In this document: piece after piece, positions 19,717 through 29,756 of the stretch
Position numbering within the stretch: the first letter of the stretch is position 1
How the letters are laid out: each line of letters begins with the position of its first letter
Source of the DNA: Pseudomonadota bacterium
Lineage (GTDB): Bacteria; Pseudomonadota; Gammaproteobacteria; UBA5335
Length of the DNA stretch: 58,374 nucleotides
Assembly: GCA_002862435.1 (NCBI GenBank)
Contig: PKDC01000032.1
Location: forward strand, 1 to 58,374
Direction: 5' to 3'
Position numbers and translations under genes: made by a program
The notes under the pieces: generated by a model
What the model was told of the DNA's origin: nothing
Seen by the model: only the letters and a program-made list of their open reading frames with translations
Database searches by the model: none

Positions 19717-21216
19717 ATGTCGCAGTCCTGCTATGACCTCGTCGTTGTCGGCGGCGGCATCAACGGCGTCGGCATCGCCCGCGACGCCGCCGGGCGCGGC
19801 CTTTCGGTCCTGCTGTGCGAGCGGGATGATCTGGCGGCGCATACCTCCAGCGCCAGCACCAAGCTGATCCACGGCGGGTTGCGCTACCTTGAACACGGCG
19901 AGTTCGGGCTGGTGCGCAAGGCGTTGCGCGAACGTGAGGTATTGCTGCGCGCCGCGCCGCACATCATCTGGCCGCTGCGTTTCGTGATGCCCCATGACGC
20001 CGGCCAGCGTCCGGCCTGGATGATCCGCGCGGGCCTTTTTCTCTATGACCACCTCGCCTGGCGCGAGCGGCTGTCGGGCTCCAAAAGCGTGAATCTGGAG
20101 CGGCATGCGGCCGGCGCGCCCCTCAAGCCCGCCTTCAGGCGCGGTTTCATCTATTCCGATGCATGGGTGCAGGACGCCCGGCTGGTCGTGCTCAACGCCA
20201 TGGATGCCCAGGCGCGGGGTGCGCGAATCGCGACCCGCACAACACTCGTCGCCGCTCAACGTGGCCCGGCGACATGGTCGCTCGACCTGCGCGGTGCCGA
20301 TGGCCGGTGCGGAACGGTCCAGGCGCGGGTATTGGTCAACGCCACTGGCCCCTGGGTCGGCACGCTGCTCAGCGATGTGCTGGGGCTGGGCGCCGCGCAC
20401 GCGGTCCGGCTGGTGAAGGGCAGCCATATCGTGGTGAAGCGCCTGTTCGATCACCCCGACGCCTATCTTTTCCAGAACCCCGATCGGCGCATCATCTTCG
20501 CCATTCCCTTCGAGGGGCGATTCACGCTGATTGGCACCACCGACGTCGATTACAGCGGCGATCCGGCCCGCGCCGCCATCACTGCGGAGGAAATCGCTTA
20601 CCTGTGCCGCATGGCCAGCCGGTATTTCAGCCGCGCGCTCACACCCGCTGAGGTGGTGTGGTCCTACGCCGGGGTGCGCCCGCTGCTGGACGACGCGGCG
20701 GGCGATGCCGCGAACGTGACGCGCGACTACACCCTGGAACTCGACACAGAGGCGGCGCCGGTACTCTCGGTATTCGGCGGCAAGCTCACCACCTATCGCA
20801 AGCTGGCCGAGCAGGCTGTCGCGCGCATCCAGCCCCTGCTCGGCAACCGGGTCGCGCCCTGGACGGCCGGCGCAAGCCTGCCCGGCGGCGATTTCCCCAG
20901 GGGTGATTTCGAGGGTTTCCTGGCGCAGGTCCGGCAACGCCATGGCTGGCTGCCGACGGATCTTGCCTTCCGGCTGGCCCGCAATTACGGGACGCGCATC
21001 GAGCGGATCCTGCATGGCGTGAGCGATCTCGCCGGCCTGGGGGAGGCGGTGCTGCCGGGCTTGTATGCTTGTGAACTGGACTATCTGATTCGGGAAGAGT
21101 TTGCGCGCACGGCCGATGACATCCTGTGGCGGCGCACCAAACTGGGTTTGGGAGCGCCGCCCGATGCCACCGCGCATTTGCAAGCCTGGCTCGACGCGAG
21201 GCCAAAGGGGCGCTGA
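19717..21216 (+). CDS. glpD: aerobic glycerol-3-phosphate dehydrogenase GlpD
   Basis: A 499-residue FAD-dependent peripheral inner-membrane enzyme oxidising sn-glycerol-3-phosphate to dihydroxyacetone phosphate and passing electrons to quinone. FAD-binding start YDLVVVGGGINGVGIARDAA, then HTSSASTKLIHGGLRYLEHGEF, the DAAG-type block, RFTLIGTTDVDYSGDP and SVFGGKLTTYRKLAEQA, all GlpD signatures; the C-terminal domain follows from about 390. It precedes glpK by 104 bases, forming a glycerol catabolic unit. No glpF facilitator gene is present between or beside them. Confidence 0.95.
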   Translation: MSQSCYDLVVVGGGINGVGIARDAAGRGLSVLLCERDDLAAHTSSASTKLIHGGLRYLEHGEFGLVRKALREREVLLRAAPHIIWPLRFVMPHDAGQRPAWMIRAGLFLYDHLAWRERLSGSKSVNLERHAAGAPLKPAFRRGFIYSDAWVQDARLVVLNAMDAQARGARIATRTTLVAAQRGPATWSLDLRGADGRCGTVQARVLVNATGPWVGTLLSDVLGLGAAHAVRLVKGSHIVVKRLFDHPDAYLFQNPDRRIIFAIPFEGRFTLIGTTDVDYSGDPARAAITAEEIAYLCRMASRYFSRALTPAEVVWSYAGVRPLLDDAAGDAANVTRDYTLELDTEAAPVLSVFGGKLTTYRKLAEQAVARIQPLLGNRVAPWTAGASLPGGDFPRGDFEGFLAQVRQRHGWLPTDLAFRLARNYGTRIERILHGVSDLAGLGEAVLPGLYACELDYLIREEFARTADDILWRRTKLGLGAPPDATAHLQAWLDARPKGR

Positions 21217-21320
21217 GCCAGAACGTGGCCGATAGCGTTCGCTCGCGCGCAGACCCGGATGGCGCGCGGGGCGCAACGACTCGGGAACAGGGACGTTTGA
21301 GCTGACGGAGGGAAAACGGC

Positions 21321-22823
<1,503 letters not shown>

Positions 22824-22884
22824 GGTGGAACAGAATAAGCCGCGTGAAGTCCCGGTGGGTCTGCTTTTAATGGCGCGAGTCGGC

Positions 22885-23388
22885 TTATGGCGGCGTGACG
22901 CGGCGCCACTGCTGGAAGCGCATGGCATAGGCGTTGGCGGCATCCGCGGGATGCACGGTTTCCTCGACCAGCGTCCAGTCTCCGGCGGGCAGCGCCGGGA
23001 AGAAGGTGTCGGCCTGGGCGTCGGTGTCCACCCGGGTGAGGAAGATCTCCTGGGCGATGGGCAGGAAGGCGCGGTAGATCTGCGCGCCGCCGATGACCAT
23101 CACCCGCTCGCCCTGGGCGGCGGACAAGGCCGCTTCCACGCTGTCCACCCGCATCGCGCCGGGAAAGCCTTTGGACGGGTCACGGGACAGCACGAGATTT
23201 TGCCGGCCCGGCAGGGCGCGGCCGATGGAGTCGAAGGTGCGTGATCCCATCACCACCGCGTGGCCCAGGGTCAATGCCTTGAAGTGGGCCAGATCCGCCG
23301 GCAGGTGCCAAGGCAGGCGGTTGTCGCGGCCGATCCCGAACGCCTGATCACACGCGGCAACCAGGCTGATCTGTCGGGCCCGCGTCAT
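22885..23388 (-). CDS. folA: dihydrofolate reductase FolA
   Basis: A 167-residue NADPH-dependent enzyme reducing dihydrofolate to tetrahydrofolate, the target of trimethoprim. [26 protein letters not shown] is the family start with the substrate-binding Asp, [25 protein letters not shown] binds NADPH, and [15 protein letters not shown] completes the fold. Its ATG overlaps the thyA stop by 4 bases, so the two enzymes that make and regenerate tetrahydrofolate are translationally coupled. Confidence 0.95.
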   Translation of the reverse strand: MTRARQISLVAACDQAFGIGRDNRLPWHLPADLAHFKALTLGHAVVMGSRTFDSIGRALPGRQNLVLSRDPSKGFPGAMRVDSVEAALSAAQGERVMVIGGAQIYRAFLPIAQEIFLTRVDTDAQADTFFPALPAGDWTLVEETVHPADAANAYAMRFQQWRRVTPP

Positions 23389-24179
23389 ACGGCCACCGGC
23401 GCCTTGATGGCCGGGTGATGCTGGTAGCCCAGCAGCTCGATGTCCTCAAAGACGAAATCATCGATCCGGGTGGCAGCCGGATTGAGGCGCAGCGTCGGCA
23501 GGGGGAAGGGCGCGCGGGAGAGTTGCTCGCGCACCTGATCCAGATGGTTGAGATAGAGGTGGCAATCCCCGCCGGTCCAGATGAAATCGCCGGGTTCGAG
23601 ATCGGTGACCTGGGCCACCATGTGCGTCAACAGGGCGTAGGAGGCGATGTTGAAGGGCACGCCGAGGAACAGGTCGGCGCTGCGCTGGTAGAGCTGACAG
23701 GACAGCTTCCCATCCGCGACGTGGAACTGGAACAAACAGTGGCAGGGCGCGAGGGCCATGGCCGGCAGGTCGGCAAGGTTCCACGCGCTGACGATGTGGC
23801 GCCGCGAATCCGGGTTGGCCTTGATCTGCGCGATCACTTGGGCCAACTGGTCGATGCTGCGCCCATCCGGCGCGGGCCAGGAACGCCATTGCTTGCCGTA
23901 GACCGGGCCAAGCTCGCCATTCGCGTCCGCCCATTCATCCCAGATGGTGACGCCGTTCTCGCGCAGATAGCGGGTGTTGGTGTCGCCCCGGATGAACCAC
24001 AGCAGCTCGTGCGCCACCGACTTGAAATGCACGCGCTTGGTGGTCACCAGCGGGAAGCCTGCTTGTAGATCAAACCGCATCTGGTGACCGAACACGGACA
24101 GCGTGCCGGTGCCGGTGCGGTCGGCCTTGCCCTGACCCGTGGTCAGGACGTGGCGCAACAGGTCCAGATACACCTGCAT
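23385..24179 (-). CDS. thyA: thymidylate synthase ThyA
   Basis: A 264-residue enzyme methylating dUMP to dTMP with methylenetetrahydrofolate. [18 protein letters not shown] is the typical N-terminus; [16 protein letters not shown] active site appears as [19 protein letters not shown], then [20 protein letters not shown] and [12 protein letters not shown]. The start shares one base with the lgt stop (TGATG). Length equals E. coli ThyA (264). Confidence 0.97.
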   Translation of the reverse strand: MQVYLDLLRHVLTTGQGKADRTGTGTLSVFGHQMRFDLQAGFPLVTTKRVHFKSVAHELLWFIRGDTNTRYLRENGVTIWDEWADANGELGPVYGKQWRSWPAPDGRSIDQLAQVIAQIKANPDSRRHIVSAWNLADLPAMALAPCHCLFQFHVADGKLSCQLYQRSADLFLGVPFNIASYALLTHMVAQVTDLEPGDFIWTGGDCHLYLNHLDQVREQLSRAPFPLPTLRLNPAATRIDDFVFEDIELLGYQHHPAIKAPVAV

Positions 24180-25003
24180 CAGCGCGCGGTTCCAAGCGTT
24201 TCGGCGGCGGGCAAGCGGCCGTAGCGGCGCGCCCACAGCAACAGATAGATGCCGAATAGGATCATGGGCACACAGAGCAACTGCCCCATGGTCAGCCAGC
24301 CGAAGGCGAGATAACCGATGTGGGCATCCGGCTCCCGCACGCCTTCCACGCTGAAACGGAACACGCCATAGAGCAGCAGGAACAGCCCCGAGACCGCGCG
24401 CGTGGGCCTTGGATGGCGCGAATACAGCCACAGCACGGTGAACAGGACCACGCCTTCCAGGAAGGCCTCATAGAGCTGCGAGGGATGGCGCGGCAGCGGG
24501 CCGGCATGGGGAAACACCATGCCCCAGGGCAAGTCGGTGGGGCGACCCCACAACTCGCCATTGATGAAATTGCCGATGCGCCCGGCGCCCAACCCCAACG
24601 GCACCAGTGGCGCCACGAAGTCGGCCAGGCGCCAGAACCCGCAACCCAGACGGTTGCCGTACCAGATCATCGCGAGGATGACCCCGAGCAGGCCGCCGTG
24701 GAAGGACATGCCGCCTTCCCAGATCCGCAGCAAGGCCAAGGGATCGCCCAGCACGCGCGGCAGATCATAGAACAGCACATACCCCAGCCGCCCGCCGAGG
24801 ATCACGCCGAGCGCGATGTAGGTGGTCAGGTCGCCCACCTGCTCCGGCGACAAGGGCACATCGGGGCGTCGGGCGCGGGCGTGACCCAAGGCCCATCCGC
24901 CCAGGATGCCAACCAGATAGGTCAGGCCATACCAGTGGATGCTCAGCGGGCCCAGTTGCAGGGCGATGGGGTCGATGGTGGGGTAGGTCAGCATGGGCGC
25001 CAT
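24179..25003 (-). CDS. lgt: prolipoprotein diacylglyceryl transferase Lgt
   Basis: A 274-residue inner-membrane enzyme moving diacylglycerol from phosphatidylglycerol onto the lipobox cysteine of prolipoproteins. Seven membrane segments are visible; key blocks are [40 protein letters not shown] (catalytic His) and the Lgt signature [18 protein letters not shown]. Start ATG 25003 (24994 also possible). It heads the lgt-thyA-folA chain, a conserved proteobacterial arrangement. Confidence 0.95.
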   Translation of the reverse strand: MAPMLTYPTIDPIALQLGPLSIHWYGLTYLVGILGGWALGHARARRPDVPLSPEQVGDLTTYIALGVILGGRLGYVLFYDLPRVLGDPLALLRIWEGGMSFHGGLLGVILAMIWYGNRLGCGFWRLADFVAPLVPLGLGAGRIGNFINGELWGRPTDLPWGMVFPHAGPLPRHPSQLYEAFLEGVVLFTVLWLYSRHPRPTRAVSGLFLLLYGVFRFSVEGVREPDAHIGYLAFGWLTMGQLLCVPMILFGIYLLLWARRYGRLPAAETLGTAR

Positions 25004-25092
25004 GGTACACCAAGGTGGCGCGTTTTGGCTGCCGCATGATCCCCGCGCCACAGGTCGGTTTCTTTTCTTATTAGTTAGTTACGGCGCACCTG

Positions 25093-25125
25093 CAGCACGC
25101 CCATGCCGAGGCAGATGGGCGCTGC
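25093..25125. repeat. strong inverted repeat between phoD-like gene and lgt
   Basis: CGCCCAT (25098-25104) and ATGGGCG (25115-25121) pair perfectly, extended by GCAGC/GCTGC around a bulge. It could end the upstream phosphatase transcript, though no T-run follows on the minus strand. The rest of 25004-25245 holds nothing I recognise. Confidence 0.45.
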
Positions 25126-25245
25126 CGTGCATTCGATTGTGCCCCATGCCCGGATGTCGATATTGCGTGCGAATCGTGGTGGGCATGATTGGGTATCCAA
25201 AGGCCTTATCTCCGCTCCGGAGAGAAGGAATGACCGCGGAATGGC

Positions 25246-26826
25246 TCAACGGACCGGTTCAAGCACCTGGGTGAACAAGGCGGCGCCGTTCAAGTCCTTG
25301 AGGGTTACCGTGAGCACCTCGCTGGCGCTATCCAGATCCACTTGACCGAAAAACTGCAGCCCGGCGGATGGCGGCAGGTTGGCCTGACCCGGCGGCGGCG
25401 CCTTGACGTATTTGACTTGCGGGCCAAAGGTCTTATCCAGAAGGCTCGGCCCGAAGGTGCCGGCATTGAGCGGACCGCTGACAAATTCCCAGAACGGTTC
25501 GAAGTCGCCACTGGCTGCCTGATTGGGGTCGTAGTAATGGGCGGCGGTGTAGTGCACATCGGCCGTCAGCCAGACCACATTGTGGATGCGCCGGCGCCGG
25601 ATGAAGCGCAGCAGTTCGGCCATCTCCAGTTCCCGGCCCAGGGCGGGACCGTCATTGCCATTGGCGCCGTTCTCGAAGGCGTTCGGGCCATCGGCCACGA
25701 TCAAGCCGATGGGCATGTCCGAGGCAATGATTTTCCAGGTGGCCGTGGAGCGGGCCAGAGCCTCCTTGAGCCAAGCCAATTGTTCCGATCCCAGATACGC
25801 CGTCTCCGGGCCTTGGCGAGTCTGGGTGTTGGCGGAGTTGGGGCCGCGAAAGCTGCGCAGGTCGATGCGGAAGATTTCCAGCGAGCGGCCGTAGCAGAAT
25901 TTCTGGTACAGCCGGGTGCGCGGTTCGTAGCGGACCGGCATGTAGTCGACGAAGGCCCGCTCGGCGCGGGCCGCCAGCAGATCCACCTGCGGCATGCTGT
26001 AGCGCGGATCGGCCAGGATTTCCCCCGGATACCAGTTGTTCACCACTTCATGATCGTCCCATTGGGCGTAGATCGGCACTTCGGCATTGAAGCGGCGCAG
26101 ATTCTCATCCAGCAGGTTGTAGGCATACTGGCCATGGTATTCCGCCTGGGTTTCGGCCACCTTGGACTTGGCTTCGGTGGTGAGATTGCGCCAGGTACCG
26201 CCGTCGGCCAGCGCCACCGTCTCGACCAGCGGGCCATCGGCATAGATGCTGTCGCCGCTGTGGATGAAAAAGTCCGGACGCAACTGACGCATGGTCTCGA
26301 AGATGCGCATGCCGCCCAGATCCGGGTTGATCCCCCAGCCTTGGCCGCAAACGTCTCCCGACCACAGGAAACGCACGTCGCGACGGCGCAGGGCAGGCGT
26401 CTGGAACTGGCACAGCATCGGCTCGCTCGCCCCCACCGCGCCATCCAGCGCCTCGAAGGACACGCGGCAGAAGATGCGTTCGCCATGCGGCAGGCCCTGC
26501 AGGTCGAACTTGGCCGTGAAATCGCTCTCCGGAAGTGCCGCCGGACCCCGCAACCGCACCACATTGCGGAAGCTTTCGGTGGTGGCCACTTCCAACCACA
26601 TCCGCGCTGGCCGATCGGCCCGGCTCCAGACCACGGCGCGGTCGCCCAGCACATCCCCGACCTGCACCCCGCTGGGAATCTGCACCCTGCCGCCATTCGC
26701 CCAACTGCGCGACACGAAGCCGGGGAGCGCCGAGTAAACCGCCACGCCAGCACCCGTCACGGCCATCTGGCGCAGAAAACGCCGTCGTGCCGCATCGACA
26801 GCGCTTCCAACCGAAGGCTTGCCCAT
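25246..26826 (-). CDS. Tat-exported PhoD-like alkaline phosphatase/phosphodiesterase
   Basis: A 526-residue secreted metallophosphatase of the PhoD family, releasing phosphate from phosphodiesters or monoesters. A twin-arginine signal begins ARRRFLRQMAVTGAG and ends near SWANG. The N-terminal sandwich domain (GVQVGDVLGDRAVVWSRADR) is followed by the catalytic domain: FLWSGDVCGQG, FFIHSGDSIYADGPL, IYAQWDDHEVVNNW and VVWLTADVHYTAAHYY carry the metal ligands. GGGGGG about 8 bases upstream of ATG 26826 supports this start. It stands alone; no Pho box is evident. Confidence 0.9.
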   Translation of the reverse strand: MGKPSVGSAVDAARRRFLRQMAVTGAGVAVYSALPGFVSRSWANGGRVQIPSGVQVGDVLGDRAVVWSRADRPARMWLEVATTESFRNVVRLRGPAALPESDFTAKFDLQGLPHGERIFCRVSFEALDGAVGASEPMLCQFQTPALRRRDVRFLWSGDVCGQGWGINPDLGGMRIFETMRQLRPDFFIHSGDSIYADGPLVETVALADGGTWRNLTTEAKSKVAETQAEYHGQYAYNLLDENLRRFNAEVPIYAQWDDHEVVNNWYPGEILADPRYSMPQVDLLAARAERAFVDYMPVRYEPRTRLYQKFCYGRSLEIFRIDLRSFRGPNSANTQTRQGPETAYLGSEQLAWLKEALARSTATWKIIASDMPIGLIVADGPNAFENGANGNDGPALGRELEMAELLRFIRRRRIHNVVWLTADVHYTAAHYYDPNQAASGDFEPFWEFVSGPLNAGTFGPSLLDKTFGPQVKYVKAPPPGQANLPPSAGLQFFGQVDLDSASEVLTVTLKDLNGAALFTQVLEPVR

Positions 26827-27122
26827 GATCTTGATCCCCCCTGAAAACCCCGTGGTGTCTCCATGGTGGTAGGGGGGGATGAACAAAGGGTGAAACGCCC
26901 ATGACGGTTGCAAGAAGCCAGATGGCCGCTCACGGCAGTGCGCACAGTCTACGAGAACGATGCGCGGGCTATCCGGATGGCGATGATCGTGACGGGCTGG
27001 CTTGCCCAGTTCACCGAACCGTGGCGCTCGTCGACACGCGAACACCTGCGCGTGGTGAAAAGTACGCCGTGCTTACCTACCAGAAGGGGCGAAATTTGGC
27101 GCCATGATCTAATCCACGCCCT
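26827..27122. other. intergenic, no gene recognised
   Basis: Upstream region of the phosphatase running into the integrase relic. The end nearest 27122 could be further decayed integrase sequence, but I cannot align it. Confidence 0.4.
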
Positions 27123-27420
27123 ACCCGGTATCCGCGCCCGCACCACCCGCACTTCGCCACTGTCCGCACTCCCGGCAAGCGCTTGCCCTGGCGCAACGAC
27201 GCGACGTCCGTCAGCCACGGCTCATCAATCTTAAGTGCCTGCCGATAAAAAATGGCAGCGCCATCTTCGTCGGGTACCGGGTCGAGACTGACGCCTTGCC
27301 GGCTATCGCAAGATGCGTCAGGAACACTTCGATCTCGGTCGCGCCCGTATCGCGCGGGTGTCGCCGGACATGGATCAAGACAAACCATCGCACTCAATCG
27401 ACCCAGGAGTCTTCGGTGCG
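27123..27420 (-). pseudogene. integron integrase (IntI) relic, N-terminal part
   Basis: Pieces of an integron-type tyrosine recombinase can be read across three frames. Minus strand from 27420: RTEDSWVD, then TGA (27396-27394) where integrases have Trp, then VRWFVLIHVRRHPRDTG and ATEIEVFLTHLAIAGK down to about 27250. After a one-base frameshift comes FYRQALKIDEPWLTDV with QGKRLPGV (to about 27169), and after a second shift EVRVVRARIPG (27155-27123). This is the core-binding domain of IntI proteins (RRHPR..G..E.E.FLTHLA; LYR.VL.ID.PWL; RLPVVLT..EV). The catalytic domain is gone, so it is dead. Its orientation, opposite to the cassette genes that follow, is the standard integron arrangement. 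Confidence 0.8.
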
Positions 27421-27421
27421 A

Positions 27422-27436
27422 ATGCATGTCATGCAT
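27422..27436. promoter_or_regulatory. perfect palindrome upstream of the HAD gene
   Basis: ATGCATG-T-CATGCAT, 7-bp arms around one base, 16 bases before the HAD start and directly before its Shine-Dalgarno GGAG (27440-27443). It may be an operator or an RNA hairpin affecting translation of the operon. Confidence 0.4.
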
Positions 27437-27451
27437 GATGGAGTCGGCGGA

Positions 27452-28114
27452 ATGGAAAAAAACAAAGAGGTTTTGCATGAGCTGAGCGGCAGGATTTCTG
27501 CAGATACCGCCATGCTCTTTGATTTGGATGGAACTTTAGTCGATACAAACCTTGCCAACTATTTGTCCTATAGTCAGGCAATAAAAGAGATAACAAATAG
27601 GGGGCTAGACGTCAATTTTAATAAGAATAAACGGTTTAGCCGGGATGATCTAAATACTATAATTAAGAATCTGGACGAATCGCAGATAAAATGCATCATA
27701 TCGCTCAAAGCTGAGATCTATAAGAGCTTCTTGCCAAAGACAAAATTGAATTGCGAGCTTGTAGACTTACTAGTCGGCTATAGTATGACTAACAAGACCG
27801 TTTTAGTAACAGGAAGCGAGGAAGATAGGGCAATGTTGACGCTTCGATATCATGGGATTGAAGATTATTTTAAGCATTTCATATTTCATGCCAATGCGAA
27901 TGGAAAAGTAAAAACTAATAAGTACGATGCGGCGATAGCCAAGTTGGGGTTGAACCCGAAATCAATTATCGCCTTTGAGAATGAAGATGCAGATATTGAG
28001 TGCGCCGTACAAGCCGGAATTCCACGCAATAATATACTGGTTATTCGCGCCGAAGACAAAGAAGAAGGGGGTCCAGAATGCACGAATTTATTGTTGATAG
28101 GAATGCGTACTTAA
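27452..28114 (+). CDS. HAD-superfamily phosphatase, first gene of a HAD-PRTase-DprA-like operon
   Basis: A 220-residue HAD hydrolase. Motif I is FDLDGTLVD with nucleophile Asp24 and acid Asp26; motif II is VLVTGS (Thr120); motif III lysine is in KTNKYD (about 157); motif IV is AFENEDAD (Glu176, Asp179). The helical insert after motif I (residues 35-105) fits a small alpha cap of the phosphoglycolate phosphatase-like subgroup, so a soluble phosphorylated small molecule is the likely substrate. Codon use is visibly A+T-rich compared with the flanking chromosome, indicating transfer. ATG 27452 follows GGAG with 8-base spacing. The gene overlaps the next by 37 bases. Confidence 0.85.
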   Translation: MEKNKEVLHELSGRISADTAMLFDLDGTLVDTNLANYLSYSQAIKEITNRGLDVNFNKNKRFSRDDLNTIIKNLDESQIKCIISLKAEIYKSFLPKTKLNCELVDLLVGYSMTNKTVLVTGSEEDRAMLTLRYHGIEDYFKHFIFHANANGKVKTNKYDAAIAKLGLNPKSIIAFENEDADIECAVQAGIPRNNILVIRAEDKEEGGPECTNLLLIGMRT

Positions 28115-28695
28115 GCAGGAGTACGCGCGGATTCTTCCATACAAGCTATCTTGAGTTTAGGCGACCAGGAAATCCGGATTTTTTAAATTTTCTAAAGAAT
28201 GACTGCCTTTCGTATAACAAAGAATTGCCTAGCGCAAAGCGAAAGCTTAGAGAAATTCTAATAAATGACCTGCCGAGAGTTAAAGAACTTCTCCAACTTA
28301 AAGATGTGACAGTTTGCGTAGTGCCAAGAGCAAAAATTTCGTATTTTGAATTGCAATTGAAATTTATTGGAACGGTACGTGACTCTCTTGCAGAGGTTGG
28401 AGGCCTTGAAGACGGAACAGGTTTTATACGACGGCATACTGACACCAAAACCACGCATCTCACACATCTAAAAAAGCCAATTATCGGCTTGGTCAACGAA
28501 GGATTAATGCCTTACCCGGGAATTACATCTAAGACTTGCAGTCTTTCAAGCAATATCGCTGGGAAAGATATACTCCTCATAGATGATGTATACACCAAGA
28601 GGGTGAATATTGATGAGGACGCAATTCAGGCGTTGCTAGACATGGGCGCGAAAAGCGTTGCATTTTACGCTGTTGCAAAAACGGAAGGGGGTTAG
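28078..28695 (+). CDS. phosphoribosyltransferase-fold protein with altered PRPP loop
   Basis: A 205-residue protein whose C-terminal half is a type I phosphoribosyltransferase fold. GKDILLIDDVYTKRVNIDED (162-181) sits where PRTases have the PRPP-binding motif; the acidic pair Asp169-Asp170 is kept, but the usual TTG.T turn is replaced by TKRVN. VCVVPRAK (79-86) and RRHTDTKTTHL (118-128) are other conserved-looking blocks. It resembles ComF-like or amidophosphoribosyltransferase-like enzymes seen beside HAD genes, but substrate is unknown. AAGAAGGGGG lies just upstream of ATG 28078. It overlaps the HAD gene by 37 bases and ends 2 bases before the DprA-like gene, so the three are one operon. 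Confidence 0.78.
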   Translation: MHEFIVDRNAYLSRSTRGFFHTSYLEFRRPGNPDFLNFLKNDCLSYNKELPSAKRKLREILINDLPRVKELLQLKDVTVCVVPRAKISYFELQLKFIGTVRDSLAEVGGLEDGTGFIRRHTDTKTTHLTHLKKPIIGLVNEGLMPYPGITSKTCSLSSNIAGKDILLIDDVYTKRVNIDEDAIQALLDMGAKSVAFYAVAKTEGG

Positions 28696-28697
28696 CG

Positions 28698-29675
28698 ATG
28701 AAAATATCGGAGAATGCGCTGAATGTGTTGGCGGCAAAATCCTATCGGGGAATTGGGAGAGCATGGATTGTAAAGAACATTAAGGGCGGGGAGACAACAG
28801 CCAGAATTGTGTCTTTGCTGAATGAAAGTTCGAAGCAGGATTTCGCAGTAACGAAAAGCGATTTCGATTTTTTAAGAGAGAGCATTAGAACGGAGATCGC
28901 TAAGAGTCTTCAAGCGCATGATAGTGTCGTAGCGATTGGAGACAGGGACTTCCCAGAGTTTAGGGGTAATGTCAAAAGTAGCGAACAGCCAATCGTATTG
29001 TTCTATCGGGGGAATCTAGGTTTGTTGAGTAAGAATAACAGAAATATAGCTGTTATTGGTTTGCTTTCTCCAGACGAAGAAATTGAACAGATAGAGAGGG
29101 AAGTTGTCTCAACGTTAATTAGTCATGGTGCGACGATTGTTAGTGGTCTTGCGCTAGGATGTGACACGATTGCGCACAAGCAAGCGCTATCTTCCGAAGG
29201 AAAGACGGTTGCAATACTTCCCAGCGCGCTTAGCGAAATTATACCATCTTCTAATAAAGAGTTGGCGGAAGAAATCGTCAAAAAAAGTGGCCTTGTAGTT
29301 ACTGAATATTTCGATAAGGCAAAGTCAAAGATGGAGTTGAATGGGAGATATCAGGAAAGAGATCGGCTTCAGGCGTTGTTTAGTGATTGCGTAATTCTTG
29401 CTGCGAGTTACGCAAAAAATGATATGGGCTTAGACAGCGGATCCAGATTGGCAATGGAGTATGCTGCCAGTTACTCAATTCCCCGGGCTGTCATGTATGA
29501 CTTTGAAATTAATGCTGAAAATCCGAAATATGATCTTAATCGCCAGTGTATTCGTGAGCAAATTGGATTGGCAGTAATTAACCGTGGAAATATGGATCGA
29601 GTGGTTACCGAGATTGTGTGCCATCAGTCGCAACCGTCGATTAGTCAAGTTGGACAGACTGATCTTTTCGGGTAG
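28698..29675 (+). CDS. DprA/Smf-like SLOG-fold protein with C-terminal clamp-type peptide
   Basis: A 325-residue protein related to DNA-processing protein DprA. Shared features: DFPEFRG and LFYRGNLGLL (residues 84-110), IAVIGL (117-122, Rossmann start), TIVSGLALGCDTIAHKQAL (146-164), AILPSALSEIIPSSN and VTEYFDKAK. The normal DprA block PxRNRIIAGLS is replaced by RYQERDRLQALFS (217-229), and SGSR at 247-250 stands for the SGSLIT motif. The C-terminal winged helix of true DprA is missing; instead the protein ends QTDLFG, whose QTDLF fits the beta-clamp-binding consensus. Function is not natural competence by context. A strong Shine-Dalgarno (GGAAGGGGG) lies upstream, and an attC site follows the stop by 4 bases. 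Confidence 0.82.
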   Translation: MKISENALNVLAAKSYRGIGRAWIVKNIKGGETTARIVSLLNESSKQDFAVTKSDFDFLRESIRTEIAKSLQAHDSVVAIGDRDFPEFRGNVKSSEQPIVLFYRGNLGLLSKNNRNIAVIGLLSPDEEIEQIEREVVSTLISHGATIVSGLALGCDTIAHKQALSSEGKTVAILPSALSEIIPSSNKELAEEIVKKSGLVVTEYFDKAKSKMELNGRYQERDRLQALFSDCVILAASYAKNDMGLDSGSRLAMEYAASYSIPRAVMYDFEINAENPKYDLNRQCIREQIGLAVINRGNMDRVVTEIVCHQSQPSISQVGQTDLFG

Positions 29676-29679
29676 GCAT

Positions 29680-29740
29680 GCATAACAATTCGCTGCAGGC
29701 GCGACGGTCCTGACGCGCGGCCTGAGCTCAAACGTTATCC
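29680..29740 (+). mobile_element. integron attC recombination site
   Basis: GCATAAC (29680-29686, inverse core) and GTTATCC (29734-29740, core) bound a 61-base imperfect palindrome. Inner arms AATTCGCTGCAGGC and GCCTGAGCTCAAAC pair except for an extra base, the pattern that gives attC its orientation. It sits 4 bases after the DprA-like stop, as expected for the end of a gene cassette. Confidence 0.85.
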
Positions 29741-29756
29741 CTCAGAGAGTACGCCC

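Noticed and set aside
22833..22889. ATAAGCCG/CGGCTTAT inverted repeat between glpK and folA
   Set aside because: The loop is about 40 bases and the second arm enters folA; too weak to call a bidirectional terminator.
27077..27478. 133-residue minus-strand protein as an intact gene
   Set aside because: Only its middle part resembles integrase and the adjoining similarity is in other frames, so it is a pseudogene fragment.
28698..29675. Natural competence dprA
   Set aside because: DprA-like core, but the C-terminal winged helix is missing, the RNR block is altered, and the neighbours and base composition indicate an accessory gene.
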